Below, one piece after another: positions 48,108 to 59,966 of a stretch of DNA of 64,000 nt. The stretch covers positions 63,685-127,684 of the forward strand of contig NW_022985573.1 of NCBI RefSeq assembly GCF_010093815.1. Direction: 5' to 3'. A model generated the notes under the pieces. It saw only the letters and a program-made list of their open reading frames with translations, was not told where the DNA came from and searched no databases. A program made the translations under genes and the position numbers. Each line of letters starts with the position of its first letter. Position 1 is the stretch's first letter. This DNA is from Pseudovirgaria hyperparasitica (Eukaryota > Ascomycota > Dothideomycetes > Acrospermales > Acrospermaceae).

Positions 48108-48269
48108 TATTATTAGTAGAAAGTAGACGTGATTGAGGTCATTGAATGTATTCTGTAATTGTGTGTAGAGAACTAAGTTCTGGGAGACAGAGTCGAAGCT
48201 ATTTAACCGTTTAGACACTAGTCCCGTTTAGGAAGTAGTATCTCTTACTTAAAGTACCTTCCGATAACA
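48108..48269 (-). repeat. Copia LTR (3' LTR of the minus-strand element)
   Basis: 162 bp. On the minus strand it starts TGTTATCGGAAGG and ends CTACTAATAATA. It pairs with 59258-59419. Confidence 0.93.
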
Positions 48270-48279
48270 CTCCCCCATA
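48270..48279 (-). other. Polypurine tract of the Copia element
   Basis: Minus strand TATGGGGGAG lies immediately before the 3' LTR, the expected place for plus-strand DNA priming. Confidence 0.75.
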
Positions 48280-48622
48280 CTAAGTATATATATATATACT
48301 TAGTAATATTAGAATAAAGGAAAGCTTAAAGTAAGTAATAGTAAGAGATAGTACTAAAAGAATAAAGGAAAGAGTAGTACAAGTAAGATAACTCTACTAT
48401 AAACTAATTATCGTCTTTATTTAATTTAGTAGTAGTAAGGGTAGTTCTTTTATTCCTATATTAGTAATATTATTATAACTTATAATATACTAAATAGATA
48501 TAACTCTATTAGTAAATAATTCTTAAACCGCGTAATAGTATATCGCGATATATTTAGACCGTACTATGATTTACTAGTTTCGGATAAGGGCTATTATAGC
48601 TTAATTATCCGTAAGAAGATAG

Positions 48623-48634
48623 AGAACTAGAATA
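48623..48634. repeat. Target-site duplication, left (SINE-like element)
   Basis: AGAACTAGAATA, identical to 49580-49591, adjoining the TTA-type tail. Confidence 0.8.
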
Positions 48635-49579
48635 ATAATAATAATATTAATATTAGTGTTTAACTAGGAAGAACTATATATATAGCCATATATATGCTCC
48701 ATAGGCTTAGGCCTCCTCTAGTATTGGCTGCTATATATATAAGAAAACCTCCTATGATTAGCTCCCTAACTAGACCCTATTACTAACCTAACCTAGCCTA
48801 GTCTAAGTCCTCGAATCCTATTAGGTGATAAACTTACTTCTTATCCTTATATTAGGCTTTTATTACTATATTAGTACCGGCTCTTAATAACGCCCTAACT
48901 AACTATAGTAGGTATTACCTTTCTTATGATTAGGTAGGTCGCTAGGCTAGGCCTAGTCTTTTATTCCTATATTACCGTGTTTTTTCCTATCCATGGGAAT
49001 ATAGCTTTACGCCGGGTAGTAGTTATTAATTAAGATGACTAATGCCGGAGGGGGTATATATCTAATAGGTCCATGCCTTAGCACTAACCCTAGCTAGGCC
49101 GAATTCGGAAATTATTCTTCGGGGCTATATAATCGTCTATAGATAGGCGGGATACTTAATTAGGTATTACTATCTATTTCGTGGTTACCGAGCCGGAGTA
49201 AGCGCGAGCTAAGCCGGATTAGGGTGGACAAGGCCCTAGTATATAGTGAAAATTCTATGATTCGAGCTAAGCTAGTTATGGGTCTAGCTACTCTAGGCGT
49301 CGCTCTACCACTTAAGGTGGCTTAGTAGGTGGCTATATTAGGTAATTCTCATTATATAATAACGGTATAGTCATTTTCATATTACCTAATGGTCGCTTAG
49401 GACTAAGTAGTTATATAACGGTAACCTTCACGTCACGTGCTCGCTTAGCCCCGTATACTTTTTAATAGAGTGTGCGAAAACTAGTACATAAAAAGGTGGC
49501 CGTTATAGGATTCAAACCCACGACGTTGGATAACAAACGCTTCTAGTAACGTAGTACACTACCACTACGCCACCTGGCT
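48635..49579 (-). mobile_element. SINE-like element: tRNA-derived head, LINE-homologous 3' end, (TTA)n-type tail
   Basis: Bounded by a 12-bp duplication. Read on the minus strand, it opens with a tRNA-like segment (49579 to about 49497): A box TGGCGTAGTGG (49572-49562), B box GGTTTGAATCC (49518-49508), then CGGCCACC and a T-run. The acceptor stem does not pair fully, so this is not a working tRNA gene. The last 100 bp match the 3' end of the LINE family here. The 26 bp at 48722-48697 match LINE B 18786-18811 with three mismatches, followed in both by CCTAGTTA and TTA repeats. About 740 bp of unknown body lies between, making it long for a SINE. Inserted into the Copia fossil, so younger than it. 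Confidence 0.75.
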
Positions 49580-49591
49580 AGAACTAGAATA
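49580..49591. repeat. Target-site duplication, right (SINE-like element)
   Basis: AGAACTAGAATA, identical to 48623-48634, adjoining the tRNA-like head. Confidence 0.8.
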
Positions 49592-52317
49592 TTATAATTT
49601 ATAAAGATCTCTTTTATATCTAGTAGAGCCTACTATAAGTAACTTATAGCCTTTAAGTAGGCTATATACTCTACTTTATATATCGACTTAGTAATATATA
49701 ATTACCTCTTACTATTCTAGGCTACTAAGCTTCTATTTAATTAAAGAATATATATAGAGATAGACTTAGCGGTATTAGAATCTAAACCCTAAGAAGTATC
49801 TAAGAATATATTAATTTCTATTACGCCTTTAGACTTCTTTAGTATAAGATATTAGTCAATAGTATACTTAATATATTATAATATACTAAAGGCTATTTAA
49901 GTATATTACTCTAATAGATTCATATTAAAAGTAGCATATATTCTAACTATAAAGGCAAGATCTAGACGCGTACTAGTAACGAGATAATTAAGTAACCTAA
50001 TTAGTTATATATATATAAGCTAGCGTTCTTAATTAATAATTTCTTCCGATCTTATTAGAAAGGTATTTATATTAACTAGAGTCTTTCTACTATTATAATC
50101 TATTATACTAAACCTTTTTAGAATACGTTAAGAGTAAGCCTTTTAAGAAAGCTTAATTTAGTCTTCTTAAGATTAATTAATCTTAATATCTAATATTAAG
50201 CGCGCTTCTCTAAGATCTTTATATTTTATATATTCTATAATCTATTACTTAAAGTATTGAATATAAGGTTTCTCCCCTATAAGTAGTAGGTTATTAATAT
50301 AGATAGTAATAATAATATATCTAATAAAGATATATAGATTAAACTATAACTATTAGAATTTAAGAGATTAAAGGAGGTTACGTAAGGTATAAAACTATTT
50401 CTAACTAGATTATTTTAATCTATAAATTACCTTTTAGAGCTTAAGAATCTTACCTGGTTTTTTAAAGCCTAGCGGGTATCGTATATAGATATTTTTAGAT
50501 AGACTACTATTTAGATAGATAGTATTAAAATCGATCTAGTAAACATGCTTATTAAATTATACGGCCTATTAGAGTATAATATAAAGAGAATTATATTTAA
50601 TAATAGATATAAAAGTTTTATTATAATTAAGACCGTATTTCTATGTAAAGCCCTATATAATAAGACGTACCTTATAAACTTTAGTATTATCCGTAGTAGT
50701 CTTAATATTAAATATCTATCTAGAGCTAACTATTATAGAGACATTTATAGTAAGCGGAGCTTCCTACTATAATTAATTAATCTTATAACTTCTTAGCTCT
50801 TTTTTAATAGCTATTTATAACCAATACTAATTAGAAGAATTCCTAGTCTCTTTTAGGTTCGAAGGAACGTCTATATTTAAGGTAGTATTAACTAATAGGG
50901 TATAGATTATTTCCTTCTCTTCTATATCTACTAAATTTATAGAGTTATTAAAATAAATTATATACTTGCGTTTCCTCCTAAAACAAGATATATTAGAAGG
51001 TAATCTTAATAAATATAGATTTTCGTGTAGTAGGTTATAGCTAGAGAAAGATTCGAATTTTAGTTAATTTACCCTAGGTATAGTAGAAGGCGTCCTACTA
51101 TAAGAAAGGGTAGATAATCTTCGTTAGGATATCTTAGTAAGACTTATTATATCTTCTATATAGAGCTAGAGGTTCTATATATTTTAGACTACGACTAGTA
51201 TATTATAAGATACTCCTCTATTATCCGACTCTTCTTTAGAGCTATCTCTTTCTATAATAAATAAGGAAAGAGGTTACTATAGAAGTAGTCTCGGACTAAA
51301 GGGTACGAAAGTAACATCTTATAACTTAATAATAACCTTACGGTTAGGAATATAGTACTTATAGATTTTATCTAATTTACTATAGCTAACTAGAATACCT
51401 TTCTCTAATCTATAGAGGAGCTTACTATCTAGCTTTTATACTTCTTTTAGGATATATATATACTCTAAATAGATATAAGTTTTAGATAGAAGGCTTCTTA
51501 CTAAAGAGAGTATAATATAGCATGTTAACTATTAGAAGAGAGGTATATAGTATAATATTCTTAATAAACGTTATTATATAAATTACTTTAGCCTAGAATT
51601 TTAACTTAGTATTAGAAGAGAGAATAGATCTTACTAATGTCTAAACTATACGGTTAAACCTTTCGGCTATTCCGTTTAACTTATAAGAGTAGATAGAAGA
51701 GGTAATATATATAGTACTAGTCTTATAAAAGAAGTCTTAAAGACTTTTAGTAATATACTTACCGCCTCGATTAGATACGAATTCTTTAATATCTATATTA
51801 AACTACTTCTTAATATATACGAAGAACTATATAATAATATTAGGAGCTTCTAACTTATACTTTATAAAGCGGACCTATATAAAGCGAGTTAATTCTTTAA
51901 TAAAGGAGATATAGTACTATAACCTATTTAGAGACTTATACGGTATTTTACTAGAGAGGTCGCTATAAACTCTACTAAACCGTGTCTTATATTACCTATT
52001 CGAGCTTAAAGGTTTCTTATATATAGATTTAGATATACTATAACTCTTATAGTAGAAGTTACTTAGCCGCTTAGGAATTATATTAAAATCTTTATAAAGT
52101 CTTTTAGAATTTATAATATAATAATAATCTATAGTATAATAGAATTCTTTATATAATATAAAGTATACTATAGTATATAATAGAAGTAGAGAAGATATAT
52201 AGCGTAGGTAAATCTTCATAAGGCCCTTATAGAATTTTACCTATATTACTTTAGATCCGTAGTAGTTATATAAGAAGAGGTTATTCCCTTTTACTCTTAA
52301 ACTATACCCTTAATTTC

Positions 52318-52332
52318 TAATATATAACTAGG
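52318..52332. repeat. Target-site duplication, left (LINE C)
   Basis: TAATATATAACTAGG, identical to 57613-57627. Confidence 0.92.
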
Positions 52333-52567
52333 GAAACTTCTCACACCCTAACGGACTAAACTAGTTAATTCGGGGTAAAACAGCGATTTACATACATTAA
52401 ACGATAGAGTATACCGAGTATAATAACCTCCGATACACGTGTATATATATAGTATATAATACGCGACGATACCGACGTATAGAGATACTATATATATACG
52501 CTCGAAGACTCTTCGATAACACGAGTATAGACTATATCTAATAAACGCCGACACGCTAACCCCCTTT

Positions 52568-52598
52568 TATTAGTTAAGGGCTACCCTTAACTAATAAC
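52568..52598. repeat. Palindrome in the 5' leader of LINE C (one mismatch)
   Basis: Same 31-bp palindrome with one base changed near the centre (GGGCTACCC). Confidence 0.88.
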
Positions 52599-55500
52599 TA
52601 TAGCGGCCTTAGGCATTATAATACCCCGGTAGACGCCGGATATACCCCTACTAGTATAGTAGAAACGGCTATATAGCGATATTAATATAGATAGCCAGAC
52701 ACCTATCTAAAATATAGGTACTAACTAAGGGTGCGAAGCGCTATAGATAACCTAGACCGAGGGGACCCCGAGAGGGGAGACCCTCCTAGATAAAATTAAA
52801 TACTAGGTAATACGTGTAGAGAGGGACGCCGAGGAGGGAAAGAAGACCCTCCTTTATATATTCCGGGACCTTATCCGGAACCTAAGAGGAATCATAGAGA
52901 AAGAAAGGAAGTCACCACGAGAGGAACCTAGTAGTAGACTCGACCGAATAGAAGCCAGCCTACAGAGAATCTAGAAAGAGCTATCCTAAGGTAAGCGCCC
53001 TAACACGTGGGCTTAGATTATAGTAATACCCGGAGCTACTATACTAAGGACCACTAGGACTATAGATAGAGTATATAGTATACGTATTATAATCTAGGAT
53101 AAGAACACGCTGGCGTAGGTCTAATAGGCATCCCTAAAGGAAATTATAAATAAGATTAATAAATAGAAAGGAATGTAGTCGAGCGTCGTAGCTACTAAAG
53201 TTACGCTAGGTAGGGTAGTACTTACTACTATAATAAATACTACGTAGTAAAACATCTCGCGAGATCCGAACGCGATAGGTAGTATCTTCCCTAGCGCGTC
53301 TATTAGGGTAGCTATATACCCGATTATAGTATACGTAGTATCTATACGGGGATAGGCTATCGGAGCGGAGGATATTACGCGTATAGAATAATCCAACACG
53401 CGAAAATACCTAGGGATTAAGATCGTAAAAGCGTGGTAGAAGAACCCATAGGCGATTAAGACGACGGTAAAAAAACACTCTACTATAATTATGGAGCTCC
53501 GAGACCCCGCCCTCGCATAATATATTATATAGGAGGGATTCCTAGTAGAAGGAGAGCTCCTCATGGCCGAGCCATAGGATAGGGCATAGATAATAATATA
53601 GTACTTTAACTATTAAGGGTATAGATACACTATATAAAGGTACTTATAGAAGACTAAGTGCGGATAGTGCCGTAGAGACCACGCTACCTAGGAGTACCCT
53701 TATAAACCGCGAGGAGACGGACTAAGAAATAGGGATATAGTATAGTATTTAAACTACGACGGGAAACACCCGTCGTAGTCGTTAATATATATAAAATGTA
53801 AATAGATTATAGAATACATTCGCACGATAAAAGCGAGAGGCGCGAGATAGTTATAGAATATAATACCTACCACGGGCTCTTCCTTTATAATACCCCTAAC
53901 CTCCCCTCCGGAAGGTAGTTAGGCGGGATAGTAGACTATTCCGAAGATAATAGGACGACTAAAAGGCATAGTTAAAGCCGCTACCGCGCGAGGATAGTCG
54001 CGCCTCTAAGGAATAAGTATATAGGTATATATACTCCCTAGTACCTAATAAGGGACTAGAATATACTCCGAATTATATAGGTAAATATATAATATAAAAG
54101 AGAGAACTAGACGACACTCCTCGAAGAGACCAGGGCCATAATACTCGCTATCTAGGAACCCTATAAATACTACTAGACGAGTAAACCAACCATACACCCC
54201 GGATACTATACTATACACCCTCTAGGACTAGAAAGACGAGTCCTCTTCTATATTTATAGGTTAATACTACTCTTATTATGGTCGTATACTAAGCGCGATA
54301 ACCTTAGGATAACACTATACCTATAAATAGATATAGGCCCCCTATATATATATAATATATATAACTAATAACGTGTACTTATACTAGACGAGATGCTCGA
54401 GGGTACCACGGAACTAGGGTAATATATCCTTCTAGAAGACTTTAACCTCTACTACTAATAGTAGGGAGGCCTAGCCGTAGTAAGGGAAGAACTTAGAGTA
54501 AGGGAACTACGCACCCGCTACCACGACTTTCTATACCTACTTACACCTATAGAATAAGTTATATAGAAAAAACATAAATAGGACGAAGACGGGTCCACGC
54601 TTAACCTTACCTTCGCCACGGAGTATATTAGTTACCGGATCTAATACTACCGCCTAAGCTAGGTATAGACGGATTCCGACTATGAATGTATAGAAACCGT
54701 AATAAACGTATATACCCCGAATAAATAACGGGGACGATAGATATAGAAGGATACCGACTAGGAAAAGTACCTGAAGGACCTGGAATCGGCGATCCTAGAT
54801 CCCTCTATAGTCGATATATCTAATAACCTAGCTATAGACCAGGCCGTATAGACACTCCTATAAACATACTAGAATACGAGAAATAAACACGTACTATACT
54901 AAATATACCGGCCCCCGGAAGTAAAGGGGATTCCTTAAGTATAGGAAAGTAGATAAGACGCCCGAAGGCTATATAGACGCGTACACCGTACGAGAATACC
55001 CGAGTTATAGAAAGAATAGAAGGAAGTAATATAATAACGCGATAAAGTCCTCCGTAATAAAAGGCGTAAATAGTAGCGTATAATTACTAGTTAATAGACA
55101 TGATATATAATAGGGCTATAGCGCATGGCGAAATAGGCTAAGGGCGTAGACACTCCGACACCCCCGCTACTTATACCTCCCCTAATATATTAGGGAAGAA
55201 TATACTCCATAGGCCTTAAGAAAACTAAGGCCCTACGGGAGGCTATATTCCCTCTCCCGGAACTAGTAGACCTATTAGACGTTTACGGCGCTAAATATCT
55301 ATATACGGTAGATATCCCTAAAGAAGTTACGGAGAAGGATATACTTAATATTATTAAGATACTCCTAAATGATAAAGCACCTAGACTAGATGGAATTCTA
55401 AATTAATGCCTAAAAAGTACTATAAAAGTAACCCTACCGCTTATTACTTATATATTCTAAGCATGCGTCATGTAGGGGTACCACCCCTAGAGCTTCCGAG

Positions 55501-57343
55501 TCGCCTATACTATTATACTCCCGAAGCTAGGAAAGAGCCCTAACTCCCTAAAGGGATAGAGACTAATCGCCCTTCTCTTCTACCTAGGTAAGATACTAGA
55601 GGCTATAGTAGTGAAGAAGATAAGTACCGCGGTATAGGAATATAATCTCCTCCCTCCGAACCAGAAGGTAAAGATAGATAGCTCTCTAATAATAGCTATC
55701 TAATATATTATTAAAGTCGTCTAGGCCGTATAGAAATAGGGACGGGTAGTATCGCTCCTCTCCCTCGATATGGCCGGAGCGTTTAATAAGGTAAACTATA
55801 TAAGACTTATTTATAACCTCCGGATAAGACGAATACTAGAATAGATTATACGCTTTATATAGTTATTCCTTATAGGAAGAATAACTTAGATATATATCCC
55901 TAGGTACTAGAGCGAATATAAAGAGACGGTATACGGTATCCTATAAGGGAGCACTATCTCTCTAATCCTATTCCTCTTTTTTATGGTAGACCTTCTTTAA
56001 GAAATAAAGTATATAGAGGTAGTCGGATACGCCGATAATATATATCTTCTAGCTATTAATAATAATACTAACCGAATGTATAGACGACTAGAATAGGACC
56101 ACGAGAGGTGCCTCTAGTAGGTAAAACGCTACGGAGTAAAGTTTGCCCCGGAGAAATACTAGCTCATGCACTTTATTAACCGTTAAGGGAAATAGATAAC
56201 TAGGGAAGGCGAATAACGCCCCCGAATTAACGTATTTAACGAACTACTAGTATAAAGCATACGCGCGCTCGGAGTTATACTAGATAGTAAGCTTAAATAG
56301 GGACCATAAGTAGTATACGCCGTCTCTAGAGCCCTCTAGATAGAAGCCGCTATATAATGGATTATAGCCTCCACGTAGGGAACCGCCCGGGATAAGGCAC
56401 GCTAGCTATATATATCTATAGTACGACCCGCCTTCACGTACGGACACGAGTACTAGTATATAGCCCTTATATAGACTAGGCGAATGAAGCTCGAATCCAT
56501 ATAGAACCGTATACTCTATCTTATATTAGGCGTATATAAAGCTACTAACACGGTGCTACTACGACGCGAGATAGACGTTATAAGTATATATAACTTCTAC
56601 TAGATATAGAGAGTAGTATACTTTACTAAATAATAAGTATAGAAATATATAGGAAACGTAGAATATACTTTCGCCGCGCTACGTGTACGAATTAGTATAT
56701 ATTACTATATACTTCTATATATAGGCCGGAATTAAATACGGTATAGGTGCTTAATAGAAGCCGACTCTAGCTAAGTAGTATAAGAAGTCCGAGATAACCC
56801 GGACGCTCTTCTAGACTAGTAGAGCCTTTAAGAACTCGTAAAAAATATACGGTCGTGGACTTAAGATAAGTAGAAAGAGGCACTCCGTGCCTACTAGACC
56901 TTCTAGTAGAATAGGTACCTAGAGTAGATTCGAGGGCCATAGAAGGAACTAAGTAAATAGATATATAAAGGGCTAATAAAAGCCTAAGCATCTATACTTA
57001 TCTAAGCCCGAACGGGCGCTATAGGACTCCTATACTATATCTATAAGAGAGGCGTTCCTAATATCTCCCTATAATATAAGGCGTACGGCCGGAGAGGTAT
57101 AATATACCACTATCTAGCTATATACCCTAACCTCTATATATAACGGTAATGGCTTATCCACGTTACGAAGACTTTAGATATTATATAATAGCTTAATAAG
57201 TACCCTAAGGATGTCTCCCGATAGATACTTATATATCTACTACTCCTCTAGTACTAGTAGACCCGGAAATATATACCGGAAGAGACCCGGTATATACTAG
57301 TAGTAACCCGATATATACCGGAAGAACCCCGGGAGAACCCCGA

Positions 57344-57374
57344 TTATTAGTTAAGGGCAGCCCTTAACTAATAA
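57344..57374. repeat. 31-bp perfect palindrome near the 3' end of LINE C
   Basis: Central base A, perfect arms, about 240 bp from the 3' end. It is the exact reverse complement of the 5' palindrome of copy B. Confidence 0.9.
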
Positions 57375-57612
57375 CCTCCGCACCTATACGTGCTACCTAA
57401 GGGTAAAATAACGGTAATATAGGTTATAGGCTAATAGGTGTACCCTATAGCTATATACTTAAGACGAAATAGAGGTTTAACGAGATGTAGTTATAGATAT
57501 AAGGAAGTTTTTCCCTATGGGGTTTCTTCTTATATAGTGGCTTAGACTAGAGAAGGTATAGGCCTATAGAGTACTACTCTACCTAGTTATATAATATTAT
57601 TATTATTATTAT

Positions 57613-57627
57613 TAATATATAACTAGG
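57613..57627. repeat. Target-site duplication, right (LINE C)
   Basis: TAATATATAACTAGG, identical to 52318-52332. Confidence 0.92.
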
Positions 57628-59240
57628 AGAAAAGGTATATAGAATTTAGTTACTTACTAAAGAGGATATTAGTAAGTTTAACCTTTTTTATAGAACCGTC
57701 TAAGAGAATATAATCTAGGAAAACTATTCTAATACTATTAATAGGAATCTTCTAATAATTTATAATTAATATATTACTAGAGGTGCGTGGTTCTAGTAAG
57801 GTAAAGTTATCTATATAACCCGATATATATCGTAATACACCTAAATCGAAGATCTAGTTATATACGTCTACGGTTACATTAGAATTCGTAAGAAGTCTAA
57901 TAGCTTTAATACTTAGATCCGAAAATATTACTAAAATAAGAGGCTAACTTACTACTCGAGATCGCTTACTATTTATATTAGCTTTAGTTACGAAGAAACT
58001 AACGACGTTATTATTAGAGTTAGATTCGGAATCTAAAATTTCGATAACTTTAGCCTTATTAGCTTTTTATCGCTTGCTTAAGAAGTCCTTTTTAGAAGAC
58101 TTCTTATCTAACTTATTTTTAGACTTATTATTATTCTTAGAAGCCTTAAGCTTACGGTAGTTCTAATACTTATAGCCTTTAGAAGAGAAGCCGCGTTTCT
58201 TATACTAGGTGCATTTAATATTAGAGATAGAAGCGGAGGTAGAGAAGGAGTTAGACTTCTTTAACTTAGAAGGCTAACTAGACTTACCCTTATAGCTTAC
58301 CTTATAGCTAGTAGTATCGGATTTAATACTATATTTCTTAGCTAGATTAAGTATCTTTAGCTCGATGTCTTAAAATTATAATATATCTTAAGTTAATAAA
58401 TTATTAATAATATAGTCTATAGTATTAGGTAATAAGATAAGAAAGAATAAACCCTTAACCTCTTTAGACTTAAAAATTAGACGTATTACTTTTATGACTA
58501 TATAAGATAAAGTAGCGTATCTTTTTACTATTTGTATCTAGGTATAATAGAAATTATTAATATATTTATAGATATCTTCTCTGTCTTTATAGCGGAGGTT
58601 AGCGAGTAATCTAAATAGATATATTAAAGAATTACCTATATCACGGTCGAAACGTAATAATAGATAACTCTATATAGCTACTACTATATTATAGAAAGTA
58701 AGATCTATAATAAGATCTTAATATATTAACGAGAGTAATATAATTATTATCTTATTATTCTTTATATTTTAATCTATTATATCTATATATAAATCCGTGA
58801 CTCTAGTACTAAAGGGTCTAATAACCCTACTAGAGACTATTATCTATAATTATATATATTTAAATATAATTATCTAAGCTAATCTCTACTCGGGGAAATT
58901 CTCTCCTCTTAAAGATAGCTTAGATAGAGAGAAAGGGTCGAGTTTGAAATTAATAGACATGGTTATTAACAAGTTTCTCGGGTTCCTTCTCTTTCTTTAT
59001 ATAGGACTTATTCTAACTCTTTCTATTTATTACGTATTCGTAAGAAAGATAGTAAAGGTAAAAGAGATAGGAGGACGGTATAGAGGACGATATAGAGGCC
59101 GGGAGTTAATAAGGTAGTAGAATTAAAGTAAAACTTTAATAAGATTAATAAGACAACTAAGTTTTAGAGAAGGGACTTGCTTTTATTAAAATATAATAGT
59201 TTTTATTAATAAAGAGGTGTTTTAAGGCTTTTATAGTAAA

Positions 59241-59257
59241 GCGCCGGGCTTATAACC
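59241..59257 (-). other. Copia primer-binding site
   Basis: Minus strand GGTTATAAGCCCGGCGC directly follows the 5' LTR. It resembles the GGTTATGGGCCC site used by Copia elements with an internal initiator-tRNA(Met) fragment as primer. Confidence 0.65.
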
Positions 59258-59419
59258 TATTATTAGTAGAAAGTAGACGTGATTAAGGTTATTAAATATA
59301 TTCTATAATTATGTGTAGAGAACTAAGTTCTAGGAGACAGAGTCGAAGCTATTTAACCGTTTAGACACTAGTCCCGTTTAGGAAGCAGTGTCTCTCACTC
59401 AAAGTACCTTCCGACAACA
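59258..59419 (-). repeat. Copia LTR (5' LTR of the minus-strand element)
   Basis: 162 bp, starting TGTTGTCGGAAGG on the minus strand. It differs from the left LTR by about 12 transitions and no indels. Confidence 0.93.
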
Positions 59420-59424
59420 ACGGA
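59420..59424. repeat. Target-site duplication ACGGA, right (Copia)
   Basis: Matches 48103-48107. Confidence 0.9.
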
Positions 59425-59966
59425 CATTAGTTGGCGACCTATAGCTGCCCGCGCATTACGAACACATTTCCGTCCATAAATAATATCTTCATCCTCAACC
59501 ATATAGCATAACGTGTACACACAGCGAGCACTGCTCTACCTAAGTCTTTATAATTAATTGGGCATTCCATGAGCGAAGAACCGGTCGTCGCCGCATCGCA
59601 TCTCTCGTAGCTTAGGCCCCCCTCCAGAATCAAGAGACAAGTCTATGCTGAGAAGCAGTCCACCAACGACCCAGCGACGTCGTAATATATCCCAAACTCA
59701 GCTACGAGCGATTGTCATGCTTAAATAGACAAAGACACCTAAGGATATTGTAATGGATCTCACTTGCAAGACGATAAAGATAACTGGATGCTTTCTGCGC
59801 AGAAAGATAACGAATCCGCAAGTGAGCACATTTCATTTCGAGATTCAAGCTGTCTCCTTATTTTCGCAAATATTGGCCCCAAATTTAACACCATCCTGGT
59901 ATTCCCAACATGTTCTGAGAGCGTCTCGATCATGTCGAAATCGGAACGGTTAGTCAAGTATGGCTC
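59425..59966. other. Intergenic region, 3' flank of the AT-hook gene
   Basis: Normal-composition host DNA between the Copia element and the gene end. No gene seen; ORFs here are short and overlap on opposite strands. Confidence 0.5.

Larger units (their letters stand above)
52333..57612 (+). mobile_element. LINE copy C, full length, 5.28 kb, nested in the Copia fossil
   Basis: Nearly colinear with copy B: 5' leader with palindrome, ORF1 remnants with CCHC knuckles (about 53.6-53.7 kb; KCG and DHAT parts readable), endonuclease motif near 54,430, RT start near 55,370, GYADN near 56,030, RPA-x-TYGHE near 56,430, 3' palindrome and (TTA)n tail. An exact 15-bp target duplication proves insertion into the minus-strand Copia element. 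Copy C keeps more CG and CC than copy B, so it was mutated less or arrived later. In-frame TAG codons are frequent and no intact ORF remains. The 147-codon ORF at 53121-53564 on the opposite strand is a shadow created by RIP, not a gene. Confidence 0.93.
48108..59419 (-). mobile_element. Ty1/Copia-type LTR retrotransposon fossil carrying two nested insertions
   Basis: Two 162-bp LTRs, a 5-bp target duplication and internal parts in Copia order on the minus strand. A primer-binding site abuts the right LTR. A gag region starts near 58.96 kb with a zinc-knuckle region at about 58.17-58.21 kb. The integrase core lies near 51.75-51.8 kb, the RT catalytic region near 50.29 kb, RNase H remnants below 50 kb, and a purine-rich tract abuts the left LTR. 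LINE copy C (52333-57612) lies between gag and integrase, and a SINE-like element (48635-49579) lies beyond RNase H; without these the element is about 5.1 kb. Broken throughout by RIP, very many breaks, but structurally complete end to end. The LTRs differ at about 12 of 162 sites, all transitions. Confidence 0.93.

Noticed and set aside
49497-49579. A functional tRNA gene on the minus strand
   Set aside because: A and B boxes are present but the acceptor stem does not pair properly, and the segment forms the head of a duplication-flanked element.
53121-53564. 147-codon minus-strand ORF with hydrophobic stretches (also 14361-14543 and 3709-3930)
   Set aside because: Antisense shadow of LINE ORF1 in all three copies, not a membrane protein gene.
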